From positions 1-64,000 of the forward strand of contig JALDYZ010000016.1 of NCBI GenBank assembly GCA_030028905.1: DNA of 64,000 bases, given 5' to 3'. The translations under genes were made by a program, and so were the position numbers. Source of the stretch: Ferirhizobium litorale. Lineage in GTDB: Bacteria > Pseudomonadota > Alphaproteobacteria > Rhizobiales > Rhizobiaceae. Below the pieces are notes generated by a model. The model did not search any database and was not told where the DNA came from. It saw only the letters and a program-made list of their open reading frames with translations. Of the stretch, positions 40,979 to 50,080 are shown in pieces. The first letter of the stretch is position 1; each line of letters opens with the position of its first letter.

Positions 40979-41391
40979 TCGGCAAGCGCATCGAGCTCGA
41001 CGGCACGATCGTCGAAAAGGACGGACAGCAGTTCGTGAGCGGGCGCGGGCTTTTCCGCGACGGCTACACCCGCATTCACCGGATCGAGCCGCATGGCTTT
41101 GCCTCCTCGCCGGTCAAGGGCGGGCAGGGGCTGTTGCTGGCGCCGAACGGCGATGCCGACCAGGCCTTCGTCGTCGGCGGCGAGCATCCCGGCCACCGGC
41201 CCGGCAACCTGCCGGGTGGTGGCACGGCGATCTATGACGCCTCGGGCAACATCATCAGCCTGGTCGGGACCAAGATCCGGATCGTCGCACCCGTGCTCGA
41301 GCTGGTCGGGGATCTGGACGTGCAGGGCAATATCCATGCGACCGGCACGATCATCGACGAGCTGGGCAACACCAACCACCATTCCCACTAG
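40975..41391 (+). CDS. Baseplate central spike protein (Mu gp45/gpV-like)
   Basis: 138 residues. An OB-like N-terminus (YTRIHRIEPHGFASSPVKGG) leads to a beta-helical tip with VGDLDVQGNIHATGTI and a terminal NHHSH. Spikes of this family end in an HxH motif that binds iron at the apex. ATGA-coupled to the hub gene. Confidence 0.85.
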   Translation: MIGKRIELDGTIVEKDGQQFVSGRGLFRDGYTRIHRIEPHGFASSPVKGGQGLLLAPNGDADQAFVVGGEHPGHRPGNLPGGGTAIYDASGNIISLVGTKIRIVAPVLELVGDLDVQGNIHATGTIIDELGNTNHHSH

Positions 41392-41405
41392 GGGAACATC
41401 CGACA

Positions 41406-41942
41406 ATGCTGAGAATCATTCCGGTGGAAGACGCCGAAGAGCCATACCGCGCGCCGGATCTCGGCTGGAATGGCGTCTTCGGCGATCTCATCCTCAACGC
41501 GTTGACGCATGAGGGTGCACCCGGCGATCTGCGCGCCGAGCAGGGGCTCGCAACGCAGGTGCTGATCTGCCTTATGACAGATCGCCGCGTCGAGGCAAGC
41601 GAGCTGCGCGACGGCGACGAGAACCGCGGCTGGGTCGGCGACAGCTTCGACATGATGGACGGCGAGACGCCGCTCGGTTCCCGCCTCTGGCTGCTGCGCC
41701 GATCCGCGCTTTATCCGGGGATCGAGGTCAAGGCCGAGGACTATGCCCGCGAGGCGTTGCAGCCGCTGATCGACCAGGGTGCGGCATCCCGGGTCGATGT
41801 AACTGCAACCGCAAACCATTCGGCCAACCGGCTCGACCTCGCTGTGACCGTCTACGGGCGCAATGGTACCGAGGCCTACAGCTCGAAATTCGAACTCCTG
41901 TGGAGACAGATAGATGGCGTGGCAAATCCGCTCACTCGGTGA
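41406..41942 (+). CDS. Baseplate wedge protein (Mu gp46-like)
   Basis: 178 residues. GVFGDLILNALTHEGAPGDL, RGWVGDSFDMMDGETPLGSR, SRLWLLRRSAL are typical gp46 landmarks. The gene overlaps the next by 29 nt, as in Mu. Confidence 0.87.
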   Translation: MLRIIPVEDAEEPYRAPDLGWNGVFGDLILNALTHEGAPGDLRAEQGLATQVLICLMTDRRVEASELRDGDENRGWVGDSFDMMDGETPLGSRLWLLRRSALYPGIEVKAEDYAREALQPLIDQGAASRVDVTATANHSANRLDLAVTVYGRNGTEAYSSKFELLWRQIDGVANPLTR

Positions 41943-42996
41943 CGCTTCGGCGCGCATTCGCGGGACATTCAGACAGTATATTCCGGGCACGGATTCGGCG
42001 CTCAAGAACAACTTCGTGACCGTTGTCGCCAAGGTGCTTGCGGCGCTTTCCCACGAGTTCGAGCTGCGCATGGCCTATCTGGCGCGGCAGCTGTTCGTCA
42101 CCACGGCGACCGGGCAGTTTCTGGCGCTGCATGCCAGCGACGTCGGGATCTACCGCAAGGTGGCTTCGCCGGCCTCGGGCTCGATCACCGGCAAGGCTAA
42201 TGCGAACATGACGTTTCCGGCCGGTATACGGTTCACCTCCGGCAACATCATCTACGTCACCAGCGCGCCGGCGTCGGCCAGCCCGAGCGGCGACATTGCC
42301 TTCCTTGTCACTTCCGATGCACGCGGTGCTGCCACCAACCGCGACGCCGATGGTGTGATGACGCTCGCCGATCCTGTCCTCTATCCCGATATCGAGGTCA
42401 GCTTCCTTGTCGGTCCGGACGGGCTCGGCGGCGGCGCCGACATCGAGGACGACGACAGCCTGCGGGCGCGCACCCTGCACCGCAAGCGCAACCCGCCGGG
42501 CGGCGGTCGGCTCACCGACTATGAAGGCATTGCCCTGTCGGTGCCCGGGGTGACGAAGGCGTGGGCTTTCCGGCAGCCTTTGGCGCCGGGCTTCATTGCC
42601 GTCTACTTCCTGTTTGCCGGACGGCCGAACCTCATTCCGTCGCCCGGCGACGTGGTGAGCGTGCAGGCGGCGATCGACGCGGCGCGGCTGATCCGCATCG
42701 ACGACAGCGTGGCGGTGGCGCCGACGCCGCTGCCGGTCGACCTGGTGATCAATGGATTGAATGGCGACACCGCCGAGACTCGAGCCGCGATCGAGGCGGC
42801 GGTTTCGGCCATGCTGGTCGAGCGCTGCCGGCCGGGCATCGCCGGCGACGTCTTCATGGTGTCGCGCTCGTGGATCTCGGAAGCGATTTCAACAGTGACG
42901 GGTGAGGGACGGCATGTGCTGGCAGCACCCGCCGACGACGTGATGATGACCAACGGACAGTTCCCGGTTCTGGGCACGGTGACCTATGGCGCGTGA
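41914..42996 (+). CDS. Baseplate J-like protein (Mu gp47-like)
   Basis: 360 residues. The core (ATGQFLALHASDVGIYRKVA, GADIEDDDSLRARTLHRKRN, PGVTKAWAFRQPLAPGFIAV) matches the baseplate J family, whose copies form the wedge ring. It overlaps both neighbours. Confidence 0.9.
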   Translation: MAWQIRSLGDASARIRGTFRQYIPGTDSALKNNFVTVVAKVLAALSHEFELRMAYLARQLFVTTATGQFLALHASDVGIYRKVASPASGSITGKANANMTFPAGIRFTSGNIIYVTSAPASASPSGDIAFLVTSDARGAATNRDADGVMTLADPVLYPDIEVSFLVGPDGLGGGADIEDDDSLRARTLHRKRNPPGGGRLTDYEGIALSVPGVTKAWAFRQPLAPGFIAVYFLFAGRPNLIPSPGDVVSVQAAIDAARLIRIDDSVAVAPTPLPVDLVINGLNGDTAETRAAIEAAVSAMLVERCRPGIAGDVFMVSRSWISEAISTVTGEGRHVLAAPADDVMMTNGQFPVLGTVTYGA

Positions 42997-43780
42997 TCCG
43001 GCTTTCAACACCATCACCCGCACGCCGCGGGCCATTGCTGGCGGGACCGCACTCCAGGCGCCGGCCGATGCGCTGGCCAATCCGACCGGTGACGACCTGA
43101 TCACGGCCGCCATGACGCTCTGGCCGCAGGGGTCGGCGTGGGGCTCGCCCGACGGGCAGGCGGCGTCGCTGTCGTCGCTGCTTGCCCGCTTTACCCGGGT
43201 GCTGCTCGATCCCTTCGTCTGGCTCTATGGCCGCGCCTTCCAGCTGGCACGCGAGGCAAGCCTGCAGGGTGTCAACGAACTGCTGCCCGACTGGGAGGCG
43301 GAATACGGACTGCCGGAACCATGCTTTGCCGGATCGGAGCAGACCACGGCGCAAAGGCTGACGGCGCTTTCCCGCAAGGTGCGGGCCGATGCGGTCAATC
43401 ATCCGGAGGAGTTCGTGCGCCTGGCGCTCGACTACGGTTTCGAGATCGAGATCGAGGAGCCGGCAATCTTCGAATGCGGCTTCTCCGAAGTCGGCGGCTA
43501 TCACGCGCTCGGGCATTCCAGCGAAGAAACCTTCTGGATCGTTCGCGTGAAGGATGTCGGCCTCAGCTACTTCGAGGCCGGCGCCGGCGAGTGCGGGGTC
43601 GATCCGCTGTTTTCCTTCGGCGAGGCCGAGCAGCTCATCTGCCTGCTTCGGCAGATGGCGCCTGCCTGGACGCTTCCGGTGCTGGCGAGCTGGATCAACT
43701 ACGGCGCACTGAGCGACGGCGCCGGCAACGCAATCTCGGACGGCTTCGGCCATCCGATCCTTGTTCCTCTCAACACCTAA
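42986..43780 (+). CDS. Tail protein, DUF2313/YmfQ type (Mu gp48-like)
   Basis: 264 residues. TAAMTLWPQGSAWGSPDGQA at the N-terminus and LLPDWEAEYGLPEPCFAGSE mid-protein are DUF2313 hallmarks. The family bridges wedge and fibre, like gpI of P2. Last of the baseplate genes. Confidence 0.87.
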   Translation: MARDPAFNTITRTPRAIAGGTALQAPADALANPTGDDLITAAMTLWPQGSAWGSPDGQAASLSSLLARFTRVLLDPFVWLYGRAFQLAREASLQGVNELLPDWEAEYGLPEPCFAGSEQTTAQRLTALSRKVRADAVNHPEEFVRLALDYGFEIEIEEPAIFECGFSEVGGYHALGHSSEETFWIVRVKDVGLSYFEAGAGECGVDPLFSFGEAEQLICLLRQMAPAWTLPVLASWINYGALSDGAGNAISDGFGHPILVPLNT

Positions 43781-43790
43781 AGAGGCCACG

Positions 43791-44684
43791 ATGAAATACA
43801 ATCCTCCCTTTGGCAGCCCGGATCCGAATGCCGGATATCAGGACCGCAATACGCCTGGCGCGGTTTCCGGCTCGCGCGTCCCGGCCGCTGCGATCGAGAA
43901 CCCGCAGCGTGAGATCATGGCGGTGATCGCCGCGGCCGGTCTCGATGCGTCGAATGCCGACCTGACGCAATTGCTGCAGGCGATCCAGTACCTGATTGCG
44001 CAGAGCACCGGCGAGGGCGGCGATTCCAACTTCGTGCTGATGACGGAAGCACGCACGCGCCTGCGCATTTTTCCCGAGGTGCTGACCAGTGACGGCCGCT
44101 TGCCGGTGACCAGCCCGGCGACCGGGCAGGTACGTATTCCGGCCGGCTACGATTTCTTGCATCGCGGCATCTTCAATGTGACGACGGTGCAGACCGACTT
44201 CGCGACGGCTGCGAACAAGATCTATCACCTGCGCTGGAACAAGACTACAGGCTATGCGCTCAAGGACCTGGCCGATGTCGGCTACAATCCGGGCGCGCTC
44301 GCCGAGGACAATGTCGTCTTCGACAGCAGCTATGACGATATGCTGATCGCGCGCGTCGCCACCAGTGGGTCCAACGTCGCGACCATCACCAATCTGGCGA
44401 ATATCAACGTCATGCGTGAGCAGAAGGTCACGGCAGATTTCGCATTTCCTCCGACCGGAAATGGCGCGACCGCCAACGTATCGTTCCCGGCGCTTAACTG
44501 GGCGCGGACGCCGACACCGATCGTCACGTGGGACAAGAAGTCCTACGACCAAACGCTGCCATCAACGCTCGATTGGGACGAAACGATTGCCTTGGTCACG
44601 ACCCGCTACGGCGTGACCGCTACCGTCATGATGGACTTTGGCGCTTCATCCCTAAACATATTGCGCCTGACGGCGTTGGCGTGA
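43791..44684 (+). CDS. Tail fibre/virion protein
   Basis: 297 residues. The N-terminus (GYQDRNTPGAVSGSRVPAAA, IENPQREIMAVIAAAGL) is a baseplate-attachment type seen at fibre genes in Mu-like prophages, and the C-terminal half is beta-rich. Probably the first fibre segment. AGAGG precedes the ATG. Confidence 0.7.
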   Translation: MKYNPPFGSPDPNAGYQDRNTPGAVSGSRVPAAAIENPQREIMAVIAAAGLDASNADLTQLLQAIQYLIAQSTGEGGDSNFVLMTEARTRLRIFPEVLTSDGRLPVTSPATGQVRIPAGYDFLHRGIFNVTTVQTDFATAANKIYHLRWNKTTGYALKDLADVGYNPGALAEDNVVFDSSYDDMLIARVATSGSNVATITNLANINVMREQKVTADFAFPPTGNGATANVSFPALNWARTPTPIVTWDKKSYDQTLPSTLDWDETIALVTTRYGVTATVMMDFGASSLNILRLTALA

Positions 44685-44697
44685 AGGAACACAGGAC

Positions 44698-45687
44698 ATG
44701 TCCGATTATCCACTCGTCACTGTCAATGACCTGCCTCCGATCGAGGAGCTTCTCGGCACAGATGTGCTGCTGCCGTTTCGCGGCGCTGCGGCGGGCCGTT
44801 CGACCCTTGCCGTGCTCTTGGCCTACATCAAGGGAAACGTCGAAGTTCCGGACAGCGTGCAGGCAGCGATCGACAACCTGATCGGCGGCGCGCCGGAAGC
44901 GCTCGACACCCTGTACGAGATAGCTGCAGCCCTCAATGACGACGCCAACCTAGCGGCGACCCTGACCGCCGCAATCGCATTGAAGCTGGATAAAGCTGGC
45001 GGCGCGCTTACTGGGAACTTGGATCTTGGTGGGAACCGAATCATCAATGCCTTGCTCGATTCTGGTGTCGCCGTCTCTGATCCCGCGTCTCCCACCAAGA
45101 AGGCGCGATTTAGTGTGTCGGGGGTGACTGCTGGCAACACACGCGTCATCACCGTTCCGGATCGTGACGTAGACCTCGGACGGCAGTGGGAGGTTCTGGC
45201 AAACGAAAGTGTTTCAGCGGGACCTTCGTGGAGCCTCAACAATCTCAGCGCATTCAGGATGCTGCGCGTCAGCGGTTACATCCGGCCAAGTAATGATGCA
45301 GTCGGCATCAGTCTCCACGTCAGCTCCGACAATGGGGCCACGTGGGCAGCGGGTGCATCGGACTACGCATTTCAATCCGCCACGTTCGATGACGTAGCGG
45401 CGAGTGTCTCGCGTTCGTCAGCTACAACCTCGATGTTGGTGTCCGGAGCGGCGGGCAATTTGACTACGGAAGGGGCCTCTTTCGACATTCTGATCCATAA
45501 TTTTAACCAGGCACTCTACAGCCGGTTCCAGATTGAAAGCCATTACCAGGACGCTTCGGGCAACGATATCGCCAGAAAGATTGCGGGGAGAAGATTTAGT
45601 GCGGCCGCCGACAATGCACTCAGGCTGACGGCGAGTTCTGGCAACATTGCGGCGGGGTACATCTGCGTCCAGGGACTTCGGGGGTAG
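44698..45687 (+). CDS. Tail fibre protein
   Basis: 329 residues. LDTLYEIAAALNDDANLAAT and KLDKAGGALTGNLDLGGNRI are typical collagen-like fibre repeats at the shaft. The C-terminal 170 residues form a beta-sandwich, likely receptor-facing. A candidate host-range determinant. Confidence 0.8.
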   Translation: MSDYPLVTVNDLPPIEELLGTDVLLPFRGAAAGRSTLAVLLAYIKGNVEVPDSVQAAIDNLIGGAPEALDTLYEIAAALNDDANLAATLTAAIALKLDKAGGALTGNLDLGGNRIINALLDSGVAVSDPASPTKKARFSVSGVTAGNTRVITVPDRDVDLGRQWEVLANESVSAGPSWSLNNLSAFRMLRVSGYIRPSNDAVGISLHVSSDNGATWAAGASDYAFQSATFDDVAASVSRSSATTSMLVSGAAGNLTTEGASFDILIHNFNQALYSRFQIESHYQDASGNDIARKIAGRRFSAAADNALRLTASSGNIAAGYICVQGLRG

Positions 45688-45695
45688 GGTGTCTG

Positions 45696-46828
45696 ATGGT
45701 GAAGCACGTACTGTTCTCCGGTCAGTCGAACAACACCGGGGCGGGACCGGGAGGTCCGTGGGGGTTCTCGTCCAAGGTCATGGTTTGGAACAATCAGTCA
45801 AACATAGAGACGCTTCAAAACCTCGGATCCTCATGGATTGCCCCCAAGTTGGGCAGTTGGCCCTTTCTGATAATCGGGGGAAAGGACATCAACAACCAAG
45901 GACCGCACTTCGCCAATTACCTGTCGGGCTTGATCGATGAAGACGTCCGTCTCGTTACGAGTGGGTCATCCGGACAGCCGATCGCCAAATGGCATGACGG
46001 TGTGAATCCCGGCCCAATGTATAAGCGGCTCAGGGCGCTACGTGACCGGACGGGTGTGGGGTCGTTCGACGTCTTTCTCTGGAATCAGGGGTCCGCCGAC
46101 AACCTGATATCAGGCGAATATCGCGCAAAGTGGGATGCCCTAATCGACCTGATGACCAGCGATGGTCTGATCTCGGCCGCAACAGCCATTGTGGTCAACG
46201 AAACCGGCCCGAACACGCCCGGGATTAATGCGGTTCTGGCTCAGATTGCGGTCGACGACCCTCGCGCTGGATACGCCAGGCTTGGGCATCTTTCGACAAC
46301 AGACGGCGTCCACTGGACCGGGAAATCGCTTCAGCTTGCCGGGTGGGAAGCCGTTGTCGCATTGAGCAAAACGACAACCCAATTTCAAGGGATCATTCCA
46401 ATGCCTGAAGACCTTCCTTTTGTTTATGCGACTGGCAACAAAGCCGAAATCTTCTACCCGGCTGGCGTCTACCACAAGGTATCGGTTGCTCACAGATTTG
46501 GGGCAGAAAACCTGATAGCGGATGGTCGTTTCGTTTCGGACCGGGCTGGTTTGTGGGAATTCCATGCGGCCGGTTTCAGCGGTGGCAATAAGAGCCGCCT
46601 CGGGCTGATCGATGACGGCGGGAATCTTCTGGAAAGCTTGGTGTACACCGGTAATACCGACCCCCCGGGAACTCCCCGGTCATATCTGGGTTTGCTGTGG
46701 TTAACCTTCCCGCAAACGAAAAAGTATGGCTGGGACTCGCGCAGGGGACCGGAGCGTCGCGGTCGATCAAGTCGCAGCATTCATCCGTCTATAGCAAGCT
46801 ATTTGCCAGGTATCTCGGGCCAGCGTGA
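45696..46828 (+). pseudogene. SGNH-hydrolase (sialate O-acetylesterase-like) tail fibre, frameshifted C-terminus
   Basis: The N-terminal 250 residues contain FSGQSN (block I, Ser11) and TDGVHW (block V Asp/His), plus FLWNQGSADN. That is an SGNH esterase suited to deacetylating surface polysaccharide. After PRSYLG the annotated frame runs into Arg-rich nonsense to 46904. A -1 shift or one missing base near 46688 restores FAVVNLPANEKVWLGLAQGT and a stop at 46826-46828 (about 377 residues), a TNF/C1q-like tip. The terminator at 46841 fits the restored end. Confidence 0.7.
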
Positions 46829-46840
46829 ATGCGAGGGGGC

Positions 46841-46873
46841 AACAGCCCATCGGGAAAATGGGCTGCTGTTTTT
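46841..46873 (+). terminator. Rho-independent terminator after the fibre operon
   Basis: The stem CAGCCCAT/ATGGGCTG with a 7-nt loop is followed by CTGTTTTT. It lies 13 nt after the restored fibre stop and faces the convergent methyltransferase gene. Confidence 0.8.
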
Positions 46874-46882
46874 ACGGATTCT

Positions 46883-47674
46883 CTATCTCCCCAAAACCCG
46901 CTGAAGCAGCGTTTTGCGTCTTTTCTCCTTCGGACGGACCGAAGGCGGCTGCGTTACTGTTGCGGGCTTAGCAACCTTCGTGGCTTTCGGCGCCGGCGGA
47001 TTGACAAGATCTCTGGCGTCTCGAAGCCGATGCAACAAGTCGTCGACTTTTGCACTGTGGCGCCAGCCAATCGGTTCGCGACTGTATACGTACATCGGCC
47101 GCAACGGTTCGCTCGTAGGCATGTCGTTAATCGAGAAGCCGATGAATGTTGAATGCGTCATCCCGGCGCTCGCCAGAACTCCATCGAAATATTCCTTGAT
47201 GGCCGCATAGTCGTTCTCCGCAAACGGCGGTTTAGCTTCGCCGTACTTGTCAGCTATACAAGCCGGCTGGAAAAAGAACTGCATCCGGGTCTTTGATGCG
47301 AGCATCCTGAGGAATTCATTTGCATGGTCAAGCGATGAGTTGGCTGCAATTTGATGATGTACCGACAGCAGTAGGGATACATCGACAGGTTCCATGCCCT
47401 TGAGGTCATCCATCGAAACGATCTTATTCTGAAAGACTGTCCCTCGACCAAACGTCTCTTTCAGACGATTGGCCGTTTCGAGAAATACTGGGTTGGCTTC
47501 GAAACCCTTGCACTTGGCACCAAGCTCGGTCAGAGCGCATGCAATGAATCCCTCATTGCAACCGATGTCGATAGCCGACTTAGCCTCGGCTGATAGGAAG
47601 TTACCTATCATCGCAACGTTGAGCCGGACACCTTCCCATCTGGGGCCTTGCTGGTACTGAGTTTGCCGTGCCAT
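46883..47674 (-). CDS. SAM-dependent methyltransferase
   Basis: 263 residues from ATG 47674 (TTG 47695 possible). Motif I SAIDIGCNEGFIACALTELG and an acidic motif II (KGFEAN) give a class I methyltransferase, and LLLSVHHQ is a motif IV-like segment. The C-terminal 50 residues are basic and Pro-rich. No DNA target domain, so a small molecule or sugar substrate is likelier. Divergent from the next gene by 43 nt. Confidence 0.75.
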   Translation of the reverse strand: MARQTQYQQGPRWEGVRLNVAMIGNFLSAEAKSAIDIGCNEGFIACALTELGAKCKGFEANPVFLETANRLKETFGRGTVFQNKIVSMDDLKGMEPVDVSLLLSVHHQIAANSSLDHANEFLRMLASKTRMQFFFQPACIADKYGEAKPPFAENDYAAIKEYFDGVLASAGMTHSTFIGFSINDMPTSEPLRPMYVYSREPIGWRHSAKVDDLLHRLRDARDLVNPPAPKATKVAKPATVTQPPSVRPKEKRRKTLLQRVLGR

Positions 47675-47717
47675 AGCTTCGAGGATACCTTTCAAAGTTC
47701 AAGAGAGTCGAAGACGC

Positions 47718-48356
47718 ATGCGCATCTCCATTGTAAAGCAGTCTCTGCGGGAAATTTCAGGCTCTGTAAAGCTCGGTCTGACGCGTTTTGTTAAGTATGG
47801 GCAGGGCGCACCGAAGCCAATGGAGCGCATTGTAGTCCCTGTGATCGACTGCAATCAGGCCCTCATAAACTCCATTTCGCGAAACGAGACTGGAAAGATC
47901 ATGGGAGGTGAGTGGGACGCCGAACTCGTGGATGTCGACAGCATCACGAAGATTGAAATCTGCCGGAGACATTGGGTGGACGGTTTGTCCTGGAAAGATG
48001 CCGGTGCTTACGACAACATGATGGACATCATCGCAAAGCGAGGTGGGAAACAGGCGGACGGTTGTAGGACCCTCGACGATGTGATTGCCCGATACGATCG
48101 GCTCGATAAGATTTTTGAAACCGTCCAGAGCGAAAGACGGCTGCGCTCTGTTAAAGAAATTGACCCGAAGGCAATCGGAGAGGCGGGCGGCATTTACATC
48201 CACATTGATCGCAGCGGACGTCCAGTTTTTGGGCTGGGTGGGGCTCACAGACTTGCGATTGCCCGAATTTTGAAGCTGGACAGCTTTCCCGCTCAGATAG
48301 GCGTGGTCCACCCAGGTGGTGTGAGAAAGTGGCGCACGCGCTACTCAGCTGGTTAG
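47718..48356 (+). CDS. Protein with C-terminal ParB-like HRLAIA motif
   Basis: 212 residues. VIDCNQALINSISRNETGKI is followed by a helical middle and a C-terminal GGIYIHIDRSGRPVFGLGGA-HRLAIARILKL, the GxHRL pattern of ParB/Srx-type domains. Non-ParB relatives of this unit are found in polysaccharide-related loci. With the divergent methyltransferase it may modify the cell surface; this is inference. Start supported by position only. Confidence 0.55.
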   Translation: MRISIVKQSLREISGSVKLGLTRFVKYGQGAPKPMERIVVPVIDCNQALINSISRNETGKIMGGEWDAELVDVDSITKIEICRRHWVDGLSWKDAGAYDNMMDIIAKRGGKQADGCRTLDDVIARYDRLDKIFETVQSERRLRSVKEIDPKAIGEAGGIYIHIDRSGRPVFGLGGAHRLAIARILKLDSFPAQIGVVHPGGVRKWRTRYSAG

Positions 48357-48390
48357 TTTCGCACCTTCGAACCCCGAACCACATATTCAG

Positions 48391-48416
48391 ACCCCGCCTC
48401 GAGGCGGGGTTTTTCT
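48391..48416 (+). terminator. Rho-independent terminator
   Basis: The palindrome ACCCCGCCTC-GAGGCGGGGT followed by TTTTC is a strong terminator between the moron gene and the lysis cassette. Confidence 0.85.
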
Positions 48417-48438
48417 TTACCCAACAAACAGGTGAAAC

Positions 48439-49134
48439 ATGAAAACCATTCTGGATATCCAGAGGCGGCTGGCGGAGCTTGGCTTCTCGCCGGGTCCGCT
48501 CGACGGCGTCATGGGCGCAAAAACCGAAGCTGCGATCATCGCCTTCAAGCGTTCGGTCGGACTTGAACCGCGCGCCTATCTCGGCCCGATCACGCTCGAA
48601 AAGTTGTTCGGCAGGCAAGCAGGGCAGGGGGCGTCCGGCACGGGCGAGCCGCGCTGGTTGACGCTGGCCCGGCGTTATTCCGGCCTGAAGGAAATCAAGG
48701 GCAAGAACCATGCACCCGAGATCCTCGACATGTGGCGCGTGCTCGGCCTGCCCTACCGGGATGACGAAACCGCCTGGTGCGCGGCCTTTGTCGGCTTCTG
48801 CCTCGAAAACGCCGGCATCACCTCGACTCGTTCGGCCTCGGCGCGTTCCTATGAAAAGTGGGGCGTGCGGATCTCCGAGCCGAAGGTCGGCGCGGTCGTC
48901 ACCTTCTGGCGCGGAAACCCGAACGGATGGAGCGGCCATGTCGGTTTCATCGTCGGCCGCGACCAGGCAGGCAACCTGATGGTGCTCGGCGGCAACCAGT
49001 CCGACCAGGTCAACATCCGTCCGTTCGATTGCGGCCGGGTGACCGGCTTCTTCTGGCCGAAGGGCGAGGCGCTGCCGGATGGCTCGATGCCTTCGCTTGC
49101 GAGCGACGGCAAGCTTTCCACCAACGAAGCATGA
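48439..49134 (+). CDS. Endolysin: peptidoglycan-binding plus CHAP-like (TIGR02594) domain
   Basis: 231 residues. The N-terminal peptidoglycan-binding repeat (ILDIQRRLAELGFSPGPLDG) comes first, then an amidase/endopeptidase domain with Cys114 (AWCAAFVGFCLE) and His167 (GHVGFIVG). Phage lysins cut peptidoglycan at the end of infection. No signal peptide, so release depends on the holin. First gene of the lysis cassette. Confidence 0.88.
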   Translation: MKTILDIQRRLAELGFSPGPLDGVMGAKTEAAIIAFKRSVGLEPRAYLGPITLEKLFGRQAGQGASGTGEPRWLTLARRYSGLKEIKGKNHAPEILDMWRVLGLPYRDDETAWCAAFVGFCLENAGITSTRSASARSYEKWGVRISEPKVGAVVTFWRGNPNGWSGHVGFIVGRDQAGNLMVLGGNQSDQVNIRPFDCGRVTGFFWPKGEALPDGSMPSLASDGKLSTNEA

Positions 49135-49144
49135 GGAGGCCGAC

Positions 49145-49408
49145 ATGGCCATGAAAACGGGCGAGCCGTCATGGAAGTGGCGGCGGCTGGTGACGATCGC
49201 CGTCGTCGTGTGGTCCTTCTGGATGCTGGTCGGGCTCATCGATGCCATCGACAGTGAGCTTAACCAGATCATCGCCACGGGGCTGTTGATCCTCATCGGT
49301 GGGTCGGTGGGTGGCTACATGGGCTTTGCCACTGCGCAGGACGTTGCCGCCATCTGGCGCACCGGGCGGGCGCTGCCCTATCGCGACGAAGGGGAGCGTG
49401 AACCATGA
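49145..49408 (+). CDS. Two-helix membrane protein, holin-like
   Basis: 87 residues from ATG 49145 with GGAGG upstream. Two hydrophobic helices (VTIAVVVWSFWMLVGLI; GLLILIGGSVGGYMGF) and a charged C-terminus match class II holins. Overlaps the spanin gene. Could be a holin or its inhibitor, given the second holin candidate downstream. Confidence 0.6.
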   Translation: MAMKTGEPSWKWRRLVTIAVVVWSFWMLVGLIDAIDSELNQIIATGLLILIGGSVGGYMGFATAQDVAAIWRTGRALPYRDEGEREP

Positions 49409-49827
49409 CCATCCTTGCCGCCATCATCCGCCAGCTCGGGCTTGCCGGCTGCATCACGCTCGGGCTGCTCGCCTTCTATGAGGGCATTCCGGGCGCTGCG
49501 GCCATTCCCTGGCTTTCCGGCATTCCCGTGATCGGCGAGCTGACGACTGGCCGGGTTCACTCGTATGCGACCGGCCAGGTGCGACTGGCGACGGCCGAGC
49601 TGGTGTCTATTGCCGAGCGCGACGCGCTGGTCGCGCAGCTCGCGCTCGAGCGTAAGCGGGCCATGGCCGCCGCTCAATCCTTCGATGAACTGACGAACCG
49701 CCTGGAGGCGCAGAATGCCGCGAATGATACCCTGTCGAAAAAGCTCGAGGATGCGATTGCCGCCGATCGCGGCGACGATGGCTGCACTTGGAGCGCTGGT
49801 GATCTTGAGTGGCTGCAGCAACACTGA
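49405..49827 (+). CDS. Rz-like inner-membrane spanin
   Basis: 140 residues. One N-terminal helix (LGLAGCITLGLLAFYEG) and a long periplasmic coiled coil (AERDALVAQLALERKRAMAA) are the i-spanin architecture. It contains the o-spanin start in another frame, the standard Rz/Rz1 nesting. Confidence 0.75.
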   Translation: MTILAAIIRQLGLAGCITLGLLAFYEGIPGAAAIPWLSGIPVIGELTTGRVHSYATGQVRLATAELVSIAERDALVAQLALERKRAMAAAQSFDELTNRLEAQNAANDTLSKKLEDAIAADRGDDGCTWSAGDLEWLQQH

Positions 49828-50059
49828 GGCGCAGCGCATGCACGCCGCGGCCGAGACTGCAGGCGAGGCGAGGGCGGCTTATGCCCTGCCACCCTGGCCG
49901 GCGGAATGCGCGCGGCCGATGGAGCGGGTCACTCCGAAGGCGGGGGAGAAAGCCCGCTGGACGCAAAAGCGCTGGGAGATCGTGGCCGATGCCACCGACC
50001 AGCGCATCGGAGACTGCGCCACCTTCTACGGGGATCTGCGATCCCGCCTTGCCAACTGA
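49715..50059 (+). CDS. Rz1-like outer-membrane lipoprotein spanin
   Basis: 114 residues in the +1 frame relative to Rz. A signal peptide ends in the lipobox VILSGC (Cys34), and the mature part is short and rich in Ala/Pro (YALPPWPAECARPM). ATG 49715 has GGAGG 6 nt upstream. It overlaps Rz by 113 nt. The pair should fuse inner and outer membranes at lysis. Confidence 0.75.
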   Translation: MPRMIPCRKSSRMRLPPIAATMAALGALVILSGCSNTEAQRMHAAAETAGEARAAYALPPWPAECARPMERVTPKAGEKARWTQKRWEIVADATDQRIGDCATFYGDLRSRLAN

Positions 50060-50080
50060 CCGCCAGACCGGGGAACGCAC

